A stretch of DNA of 64,000 nucleotides from Glaciecola amylolytica (GCA_003856375.1 CP034120.1:682001-746000), one strand, 5' to 3'. Counted from the first letter of the stretch, positions 28,333 through 38,479 are shown. Numbers and translations are program-made. The notes: generated by a model from the sequence alone, not told the origin.

Positions 28333-29553
28333 ATGAACGAACAACAACGAAGCATCGTTCACATGGATTTGGATACTTTTTTTGTTTCCTGTGAACGTTT
28401 GGAAGACAACCGCCTGAATGGAAAGCCGATTTTGATCGGAGGGGCTTCTGATAGAGGTGTAGTAGCCAGTTGTAGTTACGAAGCACGGAAATTCGGAATT
28501 CACTCGGCGATGTCAATGAAAATGGCCAGAGAACGCTGCCCGGAAGCAGTTGTGATCAAAGGATCTGCGGCAAATTACACCAAGTACTCACGTTTGGTAA
28601 CAGACATCATTCAGGATGCAGTGCCCTTGGTCGAAAAATCGTCGATTGATGAATTCTATATGGATTTGTCGGGAATGGACCGCTTTTTCGGATGCTACAA
28701 ATATGCAGGAGAACTGCGTCAGAAGATTATGCGGGAAACGGGATTGCCGATTTCGTTCGGGATGTCGATCAATAAAACCGTTTCGAAGATTGCAACAGGA
28801 GAGGCAAAGCCCAATAATCAGATGAATGTCATCGACGGAGAAGAACGTTCTTTTTTGAGTCCGCTTTCTGTGCAGAAGATCCCGATGGTTGGACTGAAAA
28901 CCTATCAGACGCTTTGCAATTTGGGAGTGAGGCGCATTGGAACCATTCAGCAAATGCCAATTGAAATGCTGGAAAGCGTATTGGGACAAAACGGAATTGC
29001 GATCTGGAAAAAAGCTCAGGGAATTGACAACAATCCGGTGGTTCAGTACAGCGAACGGAAATCGATTTCCAACGAACGGACCTTTGAACAGGATACGATC
29101 GACGTGGTCAGATTGCGTTCAATTGTCTTTGCTCTGGCTGAAAGTCTGGTGTTTCAGCTGCGCAGAAGCGAAAAAGTGTGTGCTTGTGTGACGGTGAAAA
29201 TTCGCTATTCTGATTTTCAGACAAAGACCCTGCAGCAGCGAATTCCCTATTCGGCAGCAGATCATGAGATCATTCCGATTGTAATGAATTTGTTCGAAAA
29301 ATTGCACAACCGGCGTTTATTGGTTCGTTTGGTGGGAGTGAGAATGAGTGAATTGGTACACGGAAATTATCAGATGCGCTTGTTTGATGAAGGTTCGCGT
29401 TTGGCGACCTTATATCAATCCATGGACGATATCCGGGGTCGTTTTGGAGAACGGGCTATTTTGAGAGCGGTAGGAATGAAAGTGAAGAATATCGGGCATT
29501 TTAATCCTTTTAGAGGAGAAACTCCTGTGGTAGTTGCAAACCGGATTGTCTAA
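28333..29553 (+). CDS. dinB: DNA polymerase IV (Y-family, DinB)
   Basis: The product is about 406 residues. HMDLDTFFVSCERL (D12, D14) and SSIDEFYMDLSG (D106, E107) are the metal-binding catalytic motifs of Y-family polymerases; SYEARKFGIHSAMSMKMA and the helix-hairpin-helix region (GVRRIGTIQQMP) are also present. It copies past damaged bases with low fidelity. I start at MNEQQRSIVHMD; an ATG ten codons upstream is also in frame. It is followed, after 545 gene-free bases, by a short DnaE-type polymerase; such pairs are commonly DNA-damage mutagenesis cassettes. Confidence 0.93.
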   Translation: MNEQQRSIVHMDLDTFFVSCERLEDNRLNGKPILIGGASDRGVVASCSYEARKFGIHSAMSMKMARERCPEAVVIKGSAANYTKYSRLVTDIIQDAVPLVEKSSIDEFYMDLSGMDRFFGCYKYAGELRQKIMRETGLPISFGMSINKTVSKIATGEAKPNNQMNVIDGEERSFLSPLSVQKIPMVGLKTYQTLCNLGVRRIGTIQQMPIEMLESVLGQNGIAIWKKAQGIDNNPVVQYSERKSISNERTFEQDTIDVVRLRSIVFALAESLVFQLRRSEKVCACVTVKIRYSDFQTKTLQQRIPYSAADHEIIPIVMNLFEKLHNRRLLVRLVGVRMSELVHGNYQMRLFDEGSRLATLYQSMDDIRGRFGERAILRAVGMKVKNIGHFNPFRGETPVVVANRIV

Positions 29554-30098
29554 CATTTTTACTGAAGAGGAGAATGGGAGCGGAATTATCGAATATCCGA
29601 AGCAACTCAAGGTTTGAACTATAACAGAAACAATTGATAAAAAGAATAAGCCATTGAACACCTAACCGCAAGCTGATCACTACGCAGGTTATTTCCCTTC
29701 GTTTACGCCTGAACCGGAACGAACGGAGGGAAATACTTCTTGCAAAGCAGAATTTTTAAAGAAGAAAAAGAAAACTAAATGATTGAAAACCCAACCACCA
29801 AATAAAAGTCAGCGATAGCTGATGAAGACTGAGGCTCCGTCCTACAGGACGGAAAAGCCGAAGGTAACACATCAATTGTTTCCCTCTGTTCACAAATACA
29901 GACCTGACCACTCTACCTCCTATACCACCTAAACGCAGATGGATGGAGGGAAATAATTGAAATCAGGTTCCTGGATGTCACGCTGCTGCCGGATCAGGAG
30001 AGAAGGTACAAGTACCGTGACATCAGGAATTTGATTGTTTAATAGTGCAGAAAATTTGTAACTCAGTAGAATGCTTACTAATTCGTAATTAACCAGGT
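29554..30098 (+). other. Gene-free, hairpin-rich spacer between dinB and dnaE-like gene
   Basis: No credible coding frame is present in 545 bases; the longest are short and lack family features. Three hairpins can be read. The first pairs TATTTCCCTTCGTT (29690-29703) with AACGGAGGGAAATA (29722-29735). The second is TCCGTCCT/AGGACGGA near 29836-29853. The third pairs CAATTGTTTCCCTC (29873-29886) with GAGGGAAATAATTG (29946-29959) around a ~59-base loop. The TTTCCCT/AGGGAAA theme occurs in both large hairpins. It may be a structured non-coding RNA, a leader of the downstream gene, or the remnant of a lost gene or element. Confidence 0.5.
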
Positions 30099-33044
30099 AT
30101 GCTAAACAATCATTCATGTTACAGCTTGAAATACGGAATGACAGATCCCGAAGAATTGGTGCAATGGGGCGCAGATTCCGGATATGAGCGCATTGCTTTA
30201 ACCGACATCAACAATACTTCCGGAGTGTTGAATTTTGTGCGTTACAGCAAGGAAAACGGACGGATTCCGGTTGTTGGAGTGGATTTTCGCAACGGCATTT
30301 CGTGCTGCTATGTGGTTTTGGCTAAAAACAATGACGGGTTTCAGGAAATAAACGAGTTTTTAAGCAAACACACACATGAAGAAAAGCCATTTCCGGATCG
30401 GGCACCGGTTTTTGAACATTGTCTGGTGATTTATCCGTGGGGAAAAGAACCGAATGAACCGGGGGAAAATGAATTTATTGGCGTGGCTGCACATCAATTG
30501 AACCGTTTCCGCTTGAATCCCTTGAAAGCATCCGAAAAGTATGTGGCGCTTTCACCTATGACCTTTCGTTCAAAGCGGGATTTTAATACACATCGCTTAT
30601 TGAGAGCGATCGATCAGAATGTATTGCTTTCAAAACTGCCTGTAGAAGAGCAAAGTAGGTCGGACGCCCTATTTCTAAAGAGAACGGATTTGTCGGAGAA
30701 CTATGAAGAATTCGGGCACTTGCTTATTCGTTCGGAAGAGCTATTGAAACAATGTCAGATCGAATTCGAGTTTGCTCCTCAGGCAAAATCTCAGAACCTG
30801 GCTTTTTATGACGGTTCCAAAGAAAACGATTTGAAACTGGTCCGTTCGCTTTGTGAAGAAGGCCTCAACAAACGCTACGATGAAGTAACTCCTGAAATCA
30901 GGGAGCGGATTGAAAAGGAAATCGGAATCATCGCCGAAAAGAACTACATCACTTACTTTTTGATTGCCTGGGACGTGATTTCGTATGCAAGATCGAAAGG
31001 ATATTACTACGTCGGAAGAGGAAGCGGAGCGAATAGTTTGGTGGCCTATCTGTTGGGAATTACAGATGTGGATCCGCTGGAACTCGATTTGTATTTTGAG
31101 CGTTTTATTAATCTTTACAGACAAAATCCGCCCGATTTTGACATTGATTTCTCCTGGCGTGACCGTGACGACATGTTTCGATACATGTTTGAAAAGTTTG
31201 AGAATGCAGCATTGATTTGTACCTATAATACCTTCCAGTACAAAGCCACGCTCCGTGAACTGGGGAAAGTATTTGGTTTGCCCAAAACGGATATCGATGC
31301 AATTTCAAGTGATAAACACATCCCGAAGGAATATGACCCGATTCAGGAACTGGTTTTGAAATACAGTCATCTGATCGCAGGACTTCCGTCGCATTTGAGT
31401 GTGCATGCAGGAGGAATTATCATCAGTGAAAAACCCGTTCATTACTTTACATCCACATTTCTCACTTCCAAAGGATACAAAACCACCCAGTTTTCAATGA
31501 TCGAAGCGGAAGATATCGGTTTGTACAAATTTGATATTCTTTCCCAAAGAGGATTAGGTAAAATCCGGGACACGCTGGATGTCATTGCATACAATCAGCC
31601 GGATAATCCGCCTTGCGACATTCACGATGTGAGGAAATTCATCGTAGACGACAGAATCAATAAACTGTTGCGGGAAGCCAAAGCAATCGGTTGTTTTTAT
31701 GTGGAATCTCCCGGAATGCGGATGCTGCTGATCAAACTGCGCACGAACGGTTATTTGGAATTAGTGGCTGCAAGTTCCATTATCCGGCCCGGAGTTGCAT
31801 CTTCAGGAATGATGCGGGAATATATTTTGCGGCACAGGAATCCCGAACGGGTCAAGGAAGCACATCCGGTTTTATTGGATATTATGCCGGAAACCTATGG
31901 CGTGATGGTTTATCAGGAAGACGTCATAAAAGTGGCAAATCAGTTCGGAGGATTGGATTTAGCGGAATCAGATGTGTTGCGCAGGGGAATGTCGGGGAAG
32001 TTTCGATCAAGAGATGAATTCATGCTTGTTCAGGCGAAGTTTTTTGACAATTCACGCAGGAACGGCCATTCTGAAAAAGACATCCGGGAAATCTGGCGGC
32101 AAATTGAGAGTTTTGCAGGATACGCATTTTCAAAAGGTCATTCTGCATCTTACGCCGTTGAAAGCTATCAGTGTTTGTACTTGAAAGCATATTATCCCTT
32201 GGAATACATGGTGGCAACGATCAACAATTTCGGAGGATTTTACCGAACGGAAGTGTATGTGCTGGAAGCGAAAAAACTGGGCGCAAGGGTAGAAGCTCCA
32301 TGCATCAATCGAAGCCGGAGTGAAACCATTATTGACGGGAAAGTGATTTATCTGGGTTTTCAGCACATTTTGGGAATAGAATTGAAACCGCTTCAGATTC
32401 TGCTCCGCGAACGGGATCTGGGAGGTGTTTTTACCGGATTTGGCGATCTGCTTCAGCGCGTTTCCCTTCCGCTGGAACAATTGCTTTTGCTGATCCGGGT
32501 AGGAGCGCTCCGTTCCTTCGATATTCCGAAAAAAGAGCTTATGTGGAATGCGCACCTGAATTTTCATAAAATCCCCAATAAATCGGCAGAGCAGCCGCAG
32601 TTGTTTTTGCAGGAACGCAGAGAATTTGTATTTCCCGAACTGACCGAAACGGATTTTGAAGAAGTGTTTGAACATCTGGAACTTCTGGAATTCCCGTTGT
32701 GTAATCCCTTCGATGTTTTAGATCAGGAACCGCCAAAACATGTGCTTGCCAGAGAATTGGCACAATGTGTGAATCAGCAGATCTGCACATACGGATATTT
32801 GATCACCGTGAAAAAAATCCTGAGTTCAAAAAATCAGATCGTACATTTCGGAACACTTTTCGATCGGGAAGGAGAACAATTGGATACCGTCCATTTTCAG
32901 GAAACAGCATTGAAATATCCGTTCAGAGGAAAAGGAATTTACGCCATCCACGGAAAAGTTTCCGAAGAGTTTGGACATTACACTATTGAAGTGGAAAAAA
33001 TAGAAAAAATGCCTTACAAAGCAGATGTTCGGTATTCCGATTAA
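30099..33044 (+). CDS. DNA polymerase III alpha-type subunit, short error-prone class
   Basis: The product is 981 residues, shorter than replicative DnaE1. The C-family catalytic aspartates are present in PDFDIDF (D346, D348) and YKFDILS (D479), together with YVGRGSGANSLVAYLLGITD, VLRRGMSGK and FAGYAFSKGHSASYAVESYQ. An OB-fold domain is likely at the end (~895-970). The N-terminal PHP domain has lost metal ligands: the usual HxH is N3-N4-H5, and the usual TDH is T35-D36-I37. This fits the DnaE2/ImuC-like polymerases that work with a Y-family partner, here dinB upstream. The exact subfamily needs a tree. Confidence 0.9.
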   Translation: MLNNHSCYSLKYGMTDPEELVQWGADSGYERIALTDINNTSGVLNFVRYSKENGRIPVVGVDFRNGISCCYVVLAKNNDGFQEINEFLSKHTHEEKPFPDRAPVFEHCLVIYPWGKEPNEPGENEFIGVAAHQLNRFRLNPLKASEKYVALSPMTFRSKRDFNTHRLLRAIDQNVLLSKLPVEEQSRSDALFLKRTDLSENYEEFGHLLIRSEELLKQCQIEFEFAPQAKSQNLAFYDGSKENDLKLVRSLCEEGLNKRYDEVTPEIRERIEKEIGIIAEKNYITYFLIAWDVISYARSKGYYYVGRGSGANSLVAYLLGITDVDPLELDLYFERFINLYRQNPPDFDIDFSWRDRDDMFRYMFEKFENAALICTYNTFQYKATLRELGKVFGLPKTDIDAISSDKHIPKEYDPIQELVLKYSHLIAGLPSHLSVHAGGIIISEKPVHYFTSTFLTSKGYKTTQFSMIEAEDIGLYKFDILSQRGLGKIRDTLDVIAYNQPDNPPCDIHDVRKFIVDDRINKLLREAKAIGCFYVESPGMRMLLIKLRTNGYLELVAASSIIRPGVASSGMMREYILRHRNPERVKEAHPVLLDIMPETYGVMVYQEDVIKVANQFGGLDLAESDVLRRGMSGKFRSRDEFMLVQAKFFDNSRRNGHSEKDIREIWRQIESFAGYAFSKGHSASYAVESYQCLYLKAYYPLEYMVATINNFGGFYRTEVYVLEAKKLGARVEAPCINRSRSETIIDGKVIYLGFQHILGIELKPLQILLRERDLGGVFTGFGDLLQRVSLPLEQLLLLIRVGALRSFDIPKKELMWNAHLNFHKIPNKSAEQPQLFLQERREFVFPELTETDFEEVFEHLELLEFPLCNPFDVLDQEPPKHVLARELAQCVNQQICTYGYLITVKKILSSKNQIVHFGTLFDREGEQLDTVHFQETALKYPFRGKGIYAIHGKVSEEFGHYTIEVEKIEKMPYKADVRYSD

Positions 33045-33179
33045 TGCGTTTCGAATGAGTTCATTGAAGAGGAAGTTGAAAAAAAAATACACGAATTTGT
33101 ATAATCATTTCAAGGGAATTAAAAAATACGTATTTTCGCCAAACTGAAACTACGATACACCATCTAATCGGGGTACAAA

Positions 33180-33707
33180 ATGAAGTTATTTCAATTTTTC
33201 AAGACCAAAAATACTCAGGTTGAAGAGAAGACCACGCCAATTGAACTGAATTCTGGAAGTGACATCTTTGAAAAAATTCAACTGGAGTTTATCAGCAAGG
33301 CCACAAATCATGCTGAAAAAATCGTCCGTGCATTTAATACAAAGTACGACGGTGCATTCGATTATTCCATCAGAAGCTTAAATATATTGGATAGCCTGAT
33401 CGAAGACTTTGCGGATTTTACAGATCTTTCCGATGAAGAGATCATCAATGATTTTTCTACTCAGGCCGGATCATACATTCTGGAAGTTGCCCGCAGAAAT
33501 TTCGGAGGTGTCTACTTTTGGGAAGATAATCTTCGGCAGCCGATGCTCAAAACAGGATTTCCGGATTTTGAAATCACACTCTTAACATATAATAAAGTCA
33601 AGAATCGGATCATTAACGGAGAAGAAGACAATATTCCGTACTTTTTCAAACGCTACTCGGAAAAAGTGCGAAAAGCAGCAAAAGGAGACAATGTCACTTT
33701 TGAATAA
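33180..33707 (+). CDS. Hypothetical protein
   Basis: The product is 175 residues, acidic, without signal peptide or membrane segment, so probably cytoplasmic. It looks mainly helical, with conserved-looking AGSYILEVARRNFGGVYFWE near residue 110, a pattern seen in small uncharacterised immunity- or housekeeping-type proteins, but I cannot name a family. It lies 135 bases after the dnaE-like gene on the same strand; a separate promoter is possible. Confidence 0.6.
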   Translation: MKLFQFFKTKNTQVEEKTTPIELNSGSDIFEKIQLEFISKATNHAEKIVRAFNTKYDGAFDYSIRSLNILDSLIEDFADFTDLSDEEIINDFSTQAGSYILEVARRNFGGVYFWEDNLRQPMLKTGFPDFEITLLTYNKVKNRIINGEEDNIPYFFKRYSEKVRKAAKGDNVTFE

Positions 33708-33765
33708 AATTTAACCCTGAAAACACCCCTTCACTGATCAGATAGTTCCTTTATCAAGTAAAAGA

Positions 33766-34998
33766 TCAAGCCGTTTTAGGCTTCTTTTTTCCGAAATAAG
33801 GTTTCTTTCGTTTTTTATTTCTTCCGTTGGGATTTTTTGCTCCGGAAACAACCCATTCAGGAGCCGTTCCGAATTCTTCAGGCATGGCAACACGCTGAAT
33901 TTCCATTTCGATCAATCGTTCAATTCGAGCCAGCTTCGGCATGTCTTTCGGATTAATCAAAGTGTATGCTTCTCCTTTCGTATTTGCACGTGCCGTTCGC
34001 CCGATCCGGTGAACATAATCTTCCGCATCTCTCGGAGCATCGTAATTAATAACCAGGTTGATTTCCTTGATATCGATTCCGCGGCTCATCACATCCGTAG
34101 CTACCAGGATTCGTGTTCGTTTTGATCGGAAACCTCTTAAAACTTCTTCACGTTCTTCCTGCTCCAGATTAGAGGAAACTCCTTGCGTATTTTTATATCC
34201 GGCTTTCCGGAGAGCAAAAACGATTTCGTGAACCTTGCTTTTGGAAGAGGTGAAAATGATAATACTGTCGTAATTTGCCCGTTCCTTCAGAATGAAATCC
34301 AGAACCTTATTTTTTTGTTCATCAAAACAACCGATTACGTTTTGTACAACACCGGCTGCAGGTTTTGAAATGGAAAGAGCAATCTCTTTCGGATGAATCA
34401 GGATTTTTGAAGCCAGATTCTTGATTTTTGCAGGCATAGTAGCACTGAAAAGTAAGGTCTGTCTCTTTTTGGGAAGATGTGAGATGATTCGTTCGATATC
34501 GTCTGAAAATCCCATGTCCAGCATTTTATCGGCTTCGTCTAAAACCAGGTGCTCCAACTGAGAGAAATCCACGTATCCCTGCATCATGTGAGACAACAAT
34601 TTTCCCGGAGTCGCCACAATAATGTCTGTGCCTTCCACCAAAGCAGTTTTTTGTTCCTCCCATTTTGCTCCGTCACCACCACCATAAATAGTTGTTGATC
34701 CTACAGATACAAAATAAGACAATCCTTGAATCTCCTGCTCAATTTGAATGGCAAGTTCTCTGGTCGGAACCAAAATCAAGGTATTAATGGACGCGTCTTC
34801 TTTTCCGGTCAATTTATGCAGAATAGGCAAAATAAACGCTGCGGTCTTTCCCGTTCCCGTTTGAGCACAAGCCAATAAGTCGTGATTTGCAATCACTTCC
34901 GGAATGGCAAATTGTTGGATAGGAGTTGCATTTTCGAAGCCCATGTGATCGATGGCTTCAAGCACCAGGTCATTTAATCCTAATTCATTGAATTTCAT
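33766..34998 (-). CDS. DEAD-box ATP-dependent RNA helicase
   Basis: The product is 410 residues with the full motif set: Q motif ATPIQQFAIP, Walker A AQTGTGKTAAF, PTRELA, DEAD, SAT and HRIGRTAR. A short basic tail (NGRNKKRKKPYFGKKKP) follows, as in RhlE-type helicases that aid ribosome assembly or mRNA turnover. No further domain is present. The exact subgroup (RhlE, DeaD) cannot be fixed by eye. Confidence 0.93.
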   Translation of the reverse strand: MKFNELGLNDLVLEAIDHMGFENATPIQQFAIPEVIANHDLLACAQTGTGKTAAFILPILHKLTGKEDASINTLILVPTRELAIQIEQEIQGLSYFVSVGSTTIYGGGDGAKWEEQKTALVEGTDIIVATPGKLLSHMMQGYVDFSQLEHLVLDEADKMLDMGFSDDIERIISHLPKKRQTLLFSATMPAKIKNLASKILIHPKEIALSISKPAAGVVQNVIGCFDEQKNKVLDFILKERANYDSIIIFTSSKSKVHEIVFALRKAGYKNTQGVSSNLEQEEREEVLRGFRSKRTRILVATDVMSRGIDIKEINLVINYDAPRDAEDYVHRIGRTARANTKGEAYTLINPKDMPKLARIERLIEMEIQRVAMPEEFGTAPEWVVSGAKNPNGRNKKRKKPYFGKKKPKTA

Positions 34999-35261
34999 AG
35001 GTGCAAAATTAGTGAATCTTATGGAAAGAACGGATTAAAATATTCCGGAGAACAATGAAGTGCTTTGAACGGGGAGATAACTTCCGTGAAATGAGAAAAA
35101 CCTGATTTTCACGACCGTTCGGGCTTCTTTAACTAAGGAGTGTAAATCATCCGGTTAATTGTTTGTCCTGATTCTTAATAATTTGTTAAAAACCGAAAAA
35201 AAGAAAAAGATCATGCAACTAAATTTGTACTATATCCGTTTAGTATTCATAGATTTGCGTT

Positions 35262-37070
35262 ATGAAGAAAAAAATATTAGGTATTTTCCTTGTTGTATTG
35301 GCCTGGAATACAGCAAAATCACAGTGTGAGCAGTATCCGGTTTTGAATCTCGGAAACGACACAATACTCTGTCAAGGAGCTTCAATTACTTATGCAGTTC
35401 CAAGCGGATATGATTCGTATAACTGGAATGTTGGAGCAGGAAACCAACCAAGTGTGACAATCACTACGCCGACTACATTGATTTTGAATGTAGCGAATTA
35501 CACACAAAATTTAGTAGTAAACGGCGACTTTGAAGCCGGAAATACTGGTTTCACAACAGGATATGGTCCCGGAACAGGAGGTGCTTTCGGTTTGTTGACG
35601 AATCCGTCAACTTATGCGATTACTACCAGCCCGAGCAGTGTACACAACAATTTCGGAGCTTGCAGCGATGTCGGAACAACAGGTCCTGGAAACATGATGG
35701 TTGTGAACGGATCTGATGTACCAAACACAACCGTTTGGACACAAACCATTGCAGTCGATCCGAGTACGAATTACTCTTTTTCAACCTGGGTAACCAGCGT
35801 CGAAAATATTTCGCAAGCCAATGTGACTGTATTGCAGTTTTTTATCAATGGTGTTCAGATCGGGCCGGTTTTCAGTCCCACTTTGCTATCATGCAACTGG
35901 CAGCAGTTTTCTCAAATATGGAACTCAGGAGCCAATACTTCGGCTACGATCAGTATCATCGCTCAGGTTTCCAGCGGAAACAATGACTTTGCAATCGACA
36001 ATATTACATTTAATACGGTATGTCCTCAATCCGATACGGTGGTGATCAGTTTTGATCCTGCTCAGATCAACGCAGGACCAAACCTGACATTCTGTGAAAA
36101 CGAAACAGATACGATTCAGGTAACAGCAAACTTTGCAAACCCGAACTTTACATGGAATACGGGACAAACTGGTCCAACGGTGATTCCTACAACTTCAGGA
36201 ACGTATATCGTAAGCGCTGTAAGTCCTTCAGGATGTAATTTGAAAGATACCGTGTTGGTAAACATCAAAGCAATGCCGTGGGATTTTGATACGGTGGCTG
36301 CAATGCCAACAAGCTGTGGAACTAACAACGGAGCGGTTTATACAACTGTAACAGGAACTTTCATCGGTCAGCCGCAATATACCTGGAGCGGTCCGGGACC
36401 AAACAGCCCGAATCAGATCAATGCATCTGTTTGGCAGAATTTAGGAGCTGGATGGTATTATATTGAACTGACAAACAACGGTTGTACCAGAAGAGATTCC
36501 GTATTGGTAACTCCATTGAATCCACCGGTGGCAGGTGTTTCTGCAAATCCAACTTCGGGTTATGCACCTTTGAATGTGAACCTGACGAATAACAGCAGTA
36601 ACGGAATTACCTATGACTGGTATTTCGGAAATGGAAATTCGACCACAGCAACTGACCTGTCTTCTCAGAATCAGACGTATGATTCGGTTGGAACTTATTT
36701 GGTAACACTTGTGGCAATCAGCGGAAACTGTACGGATACTGCAACGGTACTGATTACAGTTCTCCCTCCTCCGATTCCACCGGTAACTGTTCCGGTAGAT
36801 TTGAAAGTACCGAACATTTTCACTCCTAACGGAGATCATGTGAATGACTTCTTCACGTTCGAATTGTTAAACATCAAGGAATTGGATGTAACGATTGTAA
36901 ACCGCTGGGGAAATCCGGTGTATGTTTCAAGCGGAGTTCCGTTTAGCTGGAATGGAAAGGATTCAGCAGGGAATTTGCTTGCAGACGGAGTTTACTTCTA
37001 CAAATATGTCGCTAAAGGCCAACAGGATGAACCTTTCGAAGGACAGGGATTTGTGCAGTTGATTAAATAG
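35262..37070 (+). CDS. Secreted PKD-domain protein with T9SS type B sorting domain
   Basis: The product is 602 residues. A signal peptide (to about residue 20, NTAKSQC) precedes several Ig-like/PKD-type beta modules; a carbohydrate-binding-like region at ~85-250 (VVNGDFEAGNTGFTTGYG, DNITFNTVC) and a PKD domain at ~425-500 (YDWYFGNGNSTTATDLSSQ). The C-terminus (VPNIFTPNGDHVNDFFTF ... NRWGNPVYVS ... LADGVYFYKYVA) is the gliding-motility-associated type B sorting domain. It is probably exported by T9SS and held at the surface or released. A TAGATTTG box lies only five bases before the start codon. Confidence 0.9.
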   Translation: MKKKILGIFLVVLAWNTAKSQCEQYPVLNLGNDTILCQGASITYAVPSGYDSYNWNVGAGNQPSVTITTPTTLILNVANYTQNLVVNGDFEAGNTGFTTGYGPGTGGAFGLLTNPSTYAITTSPSSVHNNFGACSDVGTTGPGNMMVVNGSDVPNTTVWTQTIAVDPSTNYSFSTWVTSVENISQANVTVLQFFINGVQIGPVFSPTLLSCNWQQFSQIWNSGANTSATISIIAQVSSGNNDFAIDNITFNTVCPQSDTVVISFDPAQINAGPNLTFCENETDTIQVTANFANPNFTWNTGQTGPTVIPTTSGTYIVSAVSPSGCNLKDTVLVNIKAMPWDFDTVAAMPTSCGTNNGAVYTTVTGTFIGQPQYTWSGPGPNSPNQINASVWQNLGAGWYYIELTNNGCTRRDSVLVTPLNPPVAGVSANPTSGYAPLNVNLTNNSSNGITYDWYFGNGNSTTATDLSSQNQTYDSVGTYLVTLVAISGNCTDTATVLITVLPPPIPPVTVPVDLKVPNIFTPNGDHVNDFFTFELLNIKELDVTIVNRWGNPVYVSSGVPFSWNGKDSAGNLLADGVYFYKYVAKGQQDEPFEGQGFVQLIK

Positions 37071-37100
37071 AAAAAAACGCAATACTTATCAATTGATTAG

Positions 37101-37136
37101 GCGGGTTTGACTACTAGTTCAAACTCGCTTTTTTTG
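37101..37136 (+). terminator. Intrinsic terminator
   Basis: GCGGGTTTGA and TCAAACTCGC form a 10-bp stem with one G-U pair, followed by a run of seven Ts. It ends the T9SS type B gene, 30 bases after its stop. Confidence 0.85.
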
Positions 37137-37192
37137 TGGTTGAAACCTGAAAATTTCAGGATGATTCAAAAGCTTCTTGGAGCGATTTTTAC

Positions 37193-38479
37193 TTAGATCT
37201 TGAACAAGCGATGGTATTTTTTTGTTTGCATATTGTAATATCCTTTCATTTTGTCTCTTTCTTTTCCATGACGGGTTAAATGAACAACCTTCCATATCTT
37301 TTCGGATACACTCTTTTCTCCCATTATCACCTTCCAACCTGGTTTTACTTTGATACTGAATAACTTTTCTCCGGATGGCATATAATAGAAAGTACATTTG
37401 GTTTTTCTTGGTTTGTCAGGGCGATCACATTCCATTAGCACATCTTCATCCAACCAGGAATATACAAAGCCTGAATTCTTGAATTCCAGTTTTAAATTAC
37501 CCGATGAACGGTCATATACATACAATGCATCGGTTGCTGATTGAGTAGGAAACCATTCAGGCATCCCTTTTTCCCATCGTTGTATATGTAAGACATTGTC
37601 ATTATCATAGCAAAAACCATCAGAATTTTTTTTTGAATGCACACAAAAGAAACGGAAGTCTGGTGTGTTTTTGGGTGGATTGACCAGTGGGTTTCCTGAA
37701 GCATCGGCAGGAGAGATAGTTTTTCCAGTCGTTCGGTTAAAAATGATCAACTTTTCACCCGGCGTATTGGATTGAAACATTCCACCGCCAATGTATTTCA
37801 ATGATGCATATTGAAAAGGGATATCTTCCTTAATTCCTGTACTTTCTTCCAGTAACATTCCCATCATTTCATTCTTTTGAGCTAAGAAACGATGGTTTCC
37901 GCAAAAATAGAGTTCCTTATCGTACTCAGGAAGGATTGTGTGATCGAATGAAACGGACAGGCCGTATTTTTTATCTTTGATTAATGTGACAAATGCTTCG
38001 GATGCAAGTTTGTTTAGCCGGATATCATCAAATTCGGCAGGTAATACATTGATGCGTCCAACAGAACGAATATACCAACTGTCAAGCAGAGAAGCGGATG
38101 CATCTTGAAATAACTCGATGACAACGCTTCCTTTTTTCTCTCCTTGCACCAGTATCAGGTATTCAGAGACTTCAACATAGTTCCCTGTTTTTCGCAAATT
38201 CAATGAGTAAATTTTGTCGTAAACAGGTTCTGATTTTAGCCATGTGGCATCTTTCAAATCTGATTTTGTTGCATAGGCGTATTTTCCATTATAGCCGGCT
38301 ACAAAAAAACGCAAATCTTTTATAGGCTTGAAAATAGTGTCGTAGATTGGTTGTAACAACAGATTCCCTTCGGAATCGTTCAAACCCATACGGTTTCCTT
38401 TGTGGGTAATTGTCTGAGCAGAAACAGGTACGGAACAAAGTGCAATAATACCTGTTAAGATGTATAAACCGATTTTCAT
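37193..38479 (-). CDS. Secreted WG-repeat-like protein
   Basis: The product is 428 residues. A signal peptide (IIALCSVPVSAQ) is followed by a repeat unit GNRMGLNDSEGNLLLQPIYD and weaker copies (KKYGLSVSFDHTILPEYD), resembling WG repeats, whose consensus contains G-L-I-D and Y-D. The rest is beta-rich with no catalytic motif. Role unknown; probably periplasmic or outer-membrane associated. The gene is transcribed toward the convergent T9SS type B gene. Confidence 0.65.
   Translation of the reverse strand: MKIGLYILTGIIALCSVPVSAQTITHKGNRMGLNDSEGNLLLQPIYDTIFKPIKDLRFFVAGYNGKYAYATKSDLKDATWLKSEPVYDKIYSLNLRKTGNYVEVSEYLILVQGEKKGSVVIELFQDASASLLDSWYIRSVGRINVLPAEFDDIRLNKLASEAFVTLIKDKKYGLSVSFDHTILPEYDKELYFCGNHRFLAQKNEMMGMLLEESTGIKEDIPFQYASLKYIGGGMFQSNTPGEKLIIFNRTTGKTISPADASGNPLVNPPKNTPDFRFFCVHSKKNSDGFCYDNDNVLHIQRWEKGMPEWFPTQSATDALYVYDRSSGNLKLEFKNSGFVYSWLDEDVLMECDRPDKPRKTKCTFYYMPSGEKLFSIKVKPGWKVIMGEKSVSEKIWKVVHLTRHGKERDKMKGYYNMQTKKYHRLFKI

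Noticed and set aside
29929-30117. 62-codon minus-strand frame in the dinB/dnaE spacer
   Set aside because: It overlaps the start of the polymerase gene and shows no signal peptide, family motif or start context.
35224-35257. TTTG ... TAGATTTG as a promoter for the T9SS type B gene
   Set aside because: The -7-like box ends only five bases before the start codon, so it would imply a leaderless mRNA; I noted it but did not list it as a promoter.
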